DNA of 49,563 bases from Acidobacteriota bacterium (GTDB lineage Bacteria; Acidobacteriota; Thermoanaerobaculia; Thermoanaerobaculales; Thermoanaerobaculaceae). Both the position numbers and the translations under genes were made by a program. A model generated the notes under the pieces. It was not told the origin of the DNA and did not search any database. It worked only from the letters and a program-made list of their open reading frames with translations. Below, one piece after another: positions 48,490 through 49,563 of this stretch. The stretch lies in contig PMLC01000060.1 in assembly GCA_003158745.1 (NCBI GenBank), positions 1-49,563 of the forward strand, written 5' to 3'. Every line of letters starts with the position of its first letter. The first letter of the stretch is position 1.

Positions 48490-49563
48490 TCAGGGTGCAA
48501 CAAACCAGGCCGGGCCGTGCTTCCCGAGGCGGCGGCGGTACGCCTCGATCGCCGCGAGCGTGTCGTCGACGTGGTCGCCGCCGAACTTGTCGAGTACCGC
48601 CCGCGCCAGCACGAAGGCCACGGCGGCCTCGACGATCACGCCGCAAGCCGGCACGGCCGTGACGTCGGATCGCTCGTACGCCGCGGCTGCAGCCTCGCCG
48701 GTCGCGAGGTTCACCGAGGGCAGCGGCTCGCGCAGCGTCGCGATCGGCTTCATGAACGCGCGCACGACGATCTCCTCGCCGTTCGAGACTCCCCCCTCGA
48801 TCCCACCCGCCCGGTTCGAGCCCCGCCGGAGCCCTGCCTCGCCGGGGAGAATCGGATCGTGAGCCGCCGAACCGGGAAGGCCAGCAGCCTCCAACCCGGC
48901 GCCGATCGCAACGGCCTTCACTGCCTGCACCGCCATCACTGCCTGGGCGATCAGCCCGTCGAGGCGCTCCTCCCAACGAACGTACGAGCCGAGGCCGGGC
49001 GGCACGCCGCGCGCGGCCACGCCGACCACCCCGCCCAGCGTCTCGCCGGCATGTTTCGCCCGGTCGACCATGGCGACGATCTCAGCCTCACGCGACGGCT
49101 CGACCGTGCGAAGTGGCGACGAATCGTCGACCCGTTCGAGGTCGGAGAAGGCAGGCGGCCCGTCGAGCAGCTCAATGCCGCCGAGCGCCAGTACCCCCGA
49201 TCGGATCTGGACGCCGCACCGGGCAAGCAGCTGTTTGCAGACGGCGCCGGCTGCGACGCGAGCTGCGGTTTCGCGTGCCGAAGCGCGCTCGAGGACGTTG
49301 CGGAGGTCGCTCGTGTGGCCGTACTTCAACGCGCCGGCGAGATCGGCATGGCCGGGTCGAGGCGCCGTGAGCCGGCGCTTGACGGCCGCGACCGGGTCGA
49401 CGCTCCACGGATCCATCACCTTCGACCAGTTCTCCCAGTCACGGTTCGGGACCGCGAGCACGAGCGGGGAACCGAGAGTGACGCCGTCGCGCAACCCGGC
49501 GCGAACGTCGACGCGGTCGTGCTCGATCTTCTGCCTTCCCCCGCGTCCGTAGCCGTGCTGCCG
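48490..49563 (-). CDS. aroC: chorismate synthase, 5' end beyond the window
   Basis: The open frame runs to the window edge, so the N-terminus is missing. The visible part begins RQHGYGRGGRQKIEHDRVDV, matching the FMN-binding region near the start of the enzyme, and continues with PRPGHADLAGALKYGHTSDL, LERASARETAARVAAGAVC, GSNRAGGIEGGVSNGEEIVV and MKPIATLREPLPSV. The enzyme makes chorismate from EPSP with reduced FMN in the shikimate pathway. A standard start at TTG 49494 would cut the family sequence and is rejected. It is followed by ispH. Confidence 0.96.
   Translation of the reverse strand, partial: RQHGYGRGGRQKIEHDRVDVRAGLRDGVTLGSPLVLAVPNRDWENWSKVMDPWSVDPVAAVKRRLTAPRPGHADLAGALKYGHTSDLRNVLERASARETAARVAAGAVCKQLLARCGVQIRSGVLALGGIELLDGPPAFSDLERVDDSSPLRTVEPSREAEIVAMVDRAKHAGETLGGVVGVAARGVPPGLGSYVRWEERLDGLIAQAVMAVQAVKAVAIGAGLEAAGLPGSAAHDPILPGEAGLRRGSNRAGGIEGGVSNGEEIVVRAFMKPIATLREPLPSVNLATGEAAAAAYERSDVTAVPACGVIVEAAVAFVLARAVLDKFGGDHVDDTLAAIEAYRRRLGKHGPAWFVAP

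Overview
This is a roughly 49.6 kb piece of a high-GC bacterial chromosome. Several secreted proteins carry the 'VWFA-related' domain that is expanded in Acidobacteriota, and many genes share overlapping starts and stops. I infer an Acidobacteriota genome, perhaps of the Thermoanaerobaculia/Holophagae kind. No phage, plasmid, CRISPR array or intact transposase is visible.

Layout. 0-7.6 kb holds an aldo/keto reductase without its catalytic Tyr, a SpoIIAA-like protein, an intact zinc alcohol dehydrogenase, a 37-codon stump of a second one, a tRNA-Val/tRNA-Asp pair with a good sigma-70 promoter, a universal stress protein, a two-gene membrane operon, and an aminofutalosine synthase (MqnE-like) pseudogene broken over several frames. 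This stretch looks like a site of gene decay. 7.6-9.5 kb holds a LiuC-like enoyl-CoA hydratase and an exported protein of unknown role. 9.5-15.6 kb is a translationally coupled exopolysaccharide block: four GT4 glycosyltransferases and a polyprenyl-phosphate sugar-1-phosphate transferase. 16-23 kb holds an amino-acid permease, an ArnT-like and a GT21 glycosyltransferase, a MurG-like glycosyltransferase and a PHP hydrolase. 23-39 kb contains a family of secreted VWFA-related proteins (about 23.1-24.5, 24.8-26.5, 31.9-33.4, 35.5-36.7 and 37.0-38.8 kb) around a DEAD-box helicase, a secreted SagB-type nitroreductase, a lipoprotein and aspS. 39-41 kb holds glgB and a winged-helix protein. 41.3-47.5 kb is rich in exported enzymes (C69 peptidase, isoaspartyl methyltransferase, YtcJ-like amidohydrolase, glycosylasparaginase). 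47.6 kb to the end is ispH and the 3' part of aroC.

The most notable signals are: (1) a VWA-TPR-VWA operon plus VWFA paralogs in which only one protein keeps a complete metal site; (2) a dispersed, hairpin-forming repeat found just after two unrelated genes, with different but self-complementary stems; (3) further inverted-repeat elements in gaps, one of which supplies the stop codon of ispH; (4) promoters placed so close to start codons that several mRNAs should be leaderless, including a divergent pair sharing one -10 box; (5) a VWFA gene whose signal peptide can be included only by a non-standard (ATT) start; (6) a cluster of exported enzymes acting on peptides and Asp/Asn-type bonds.
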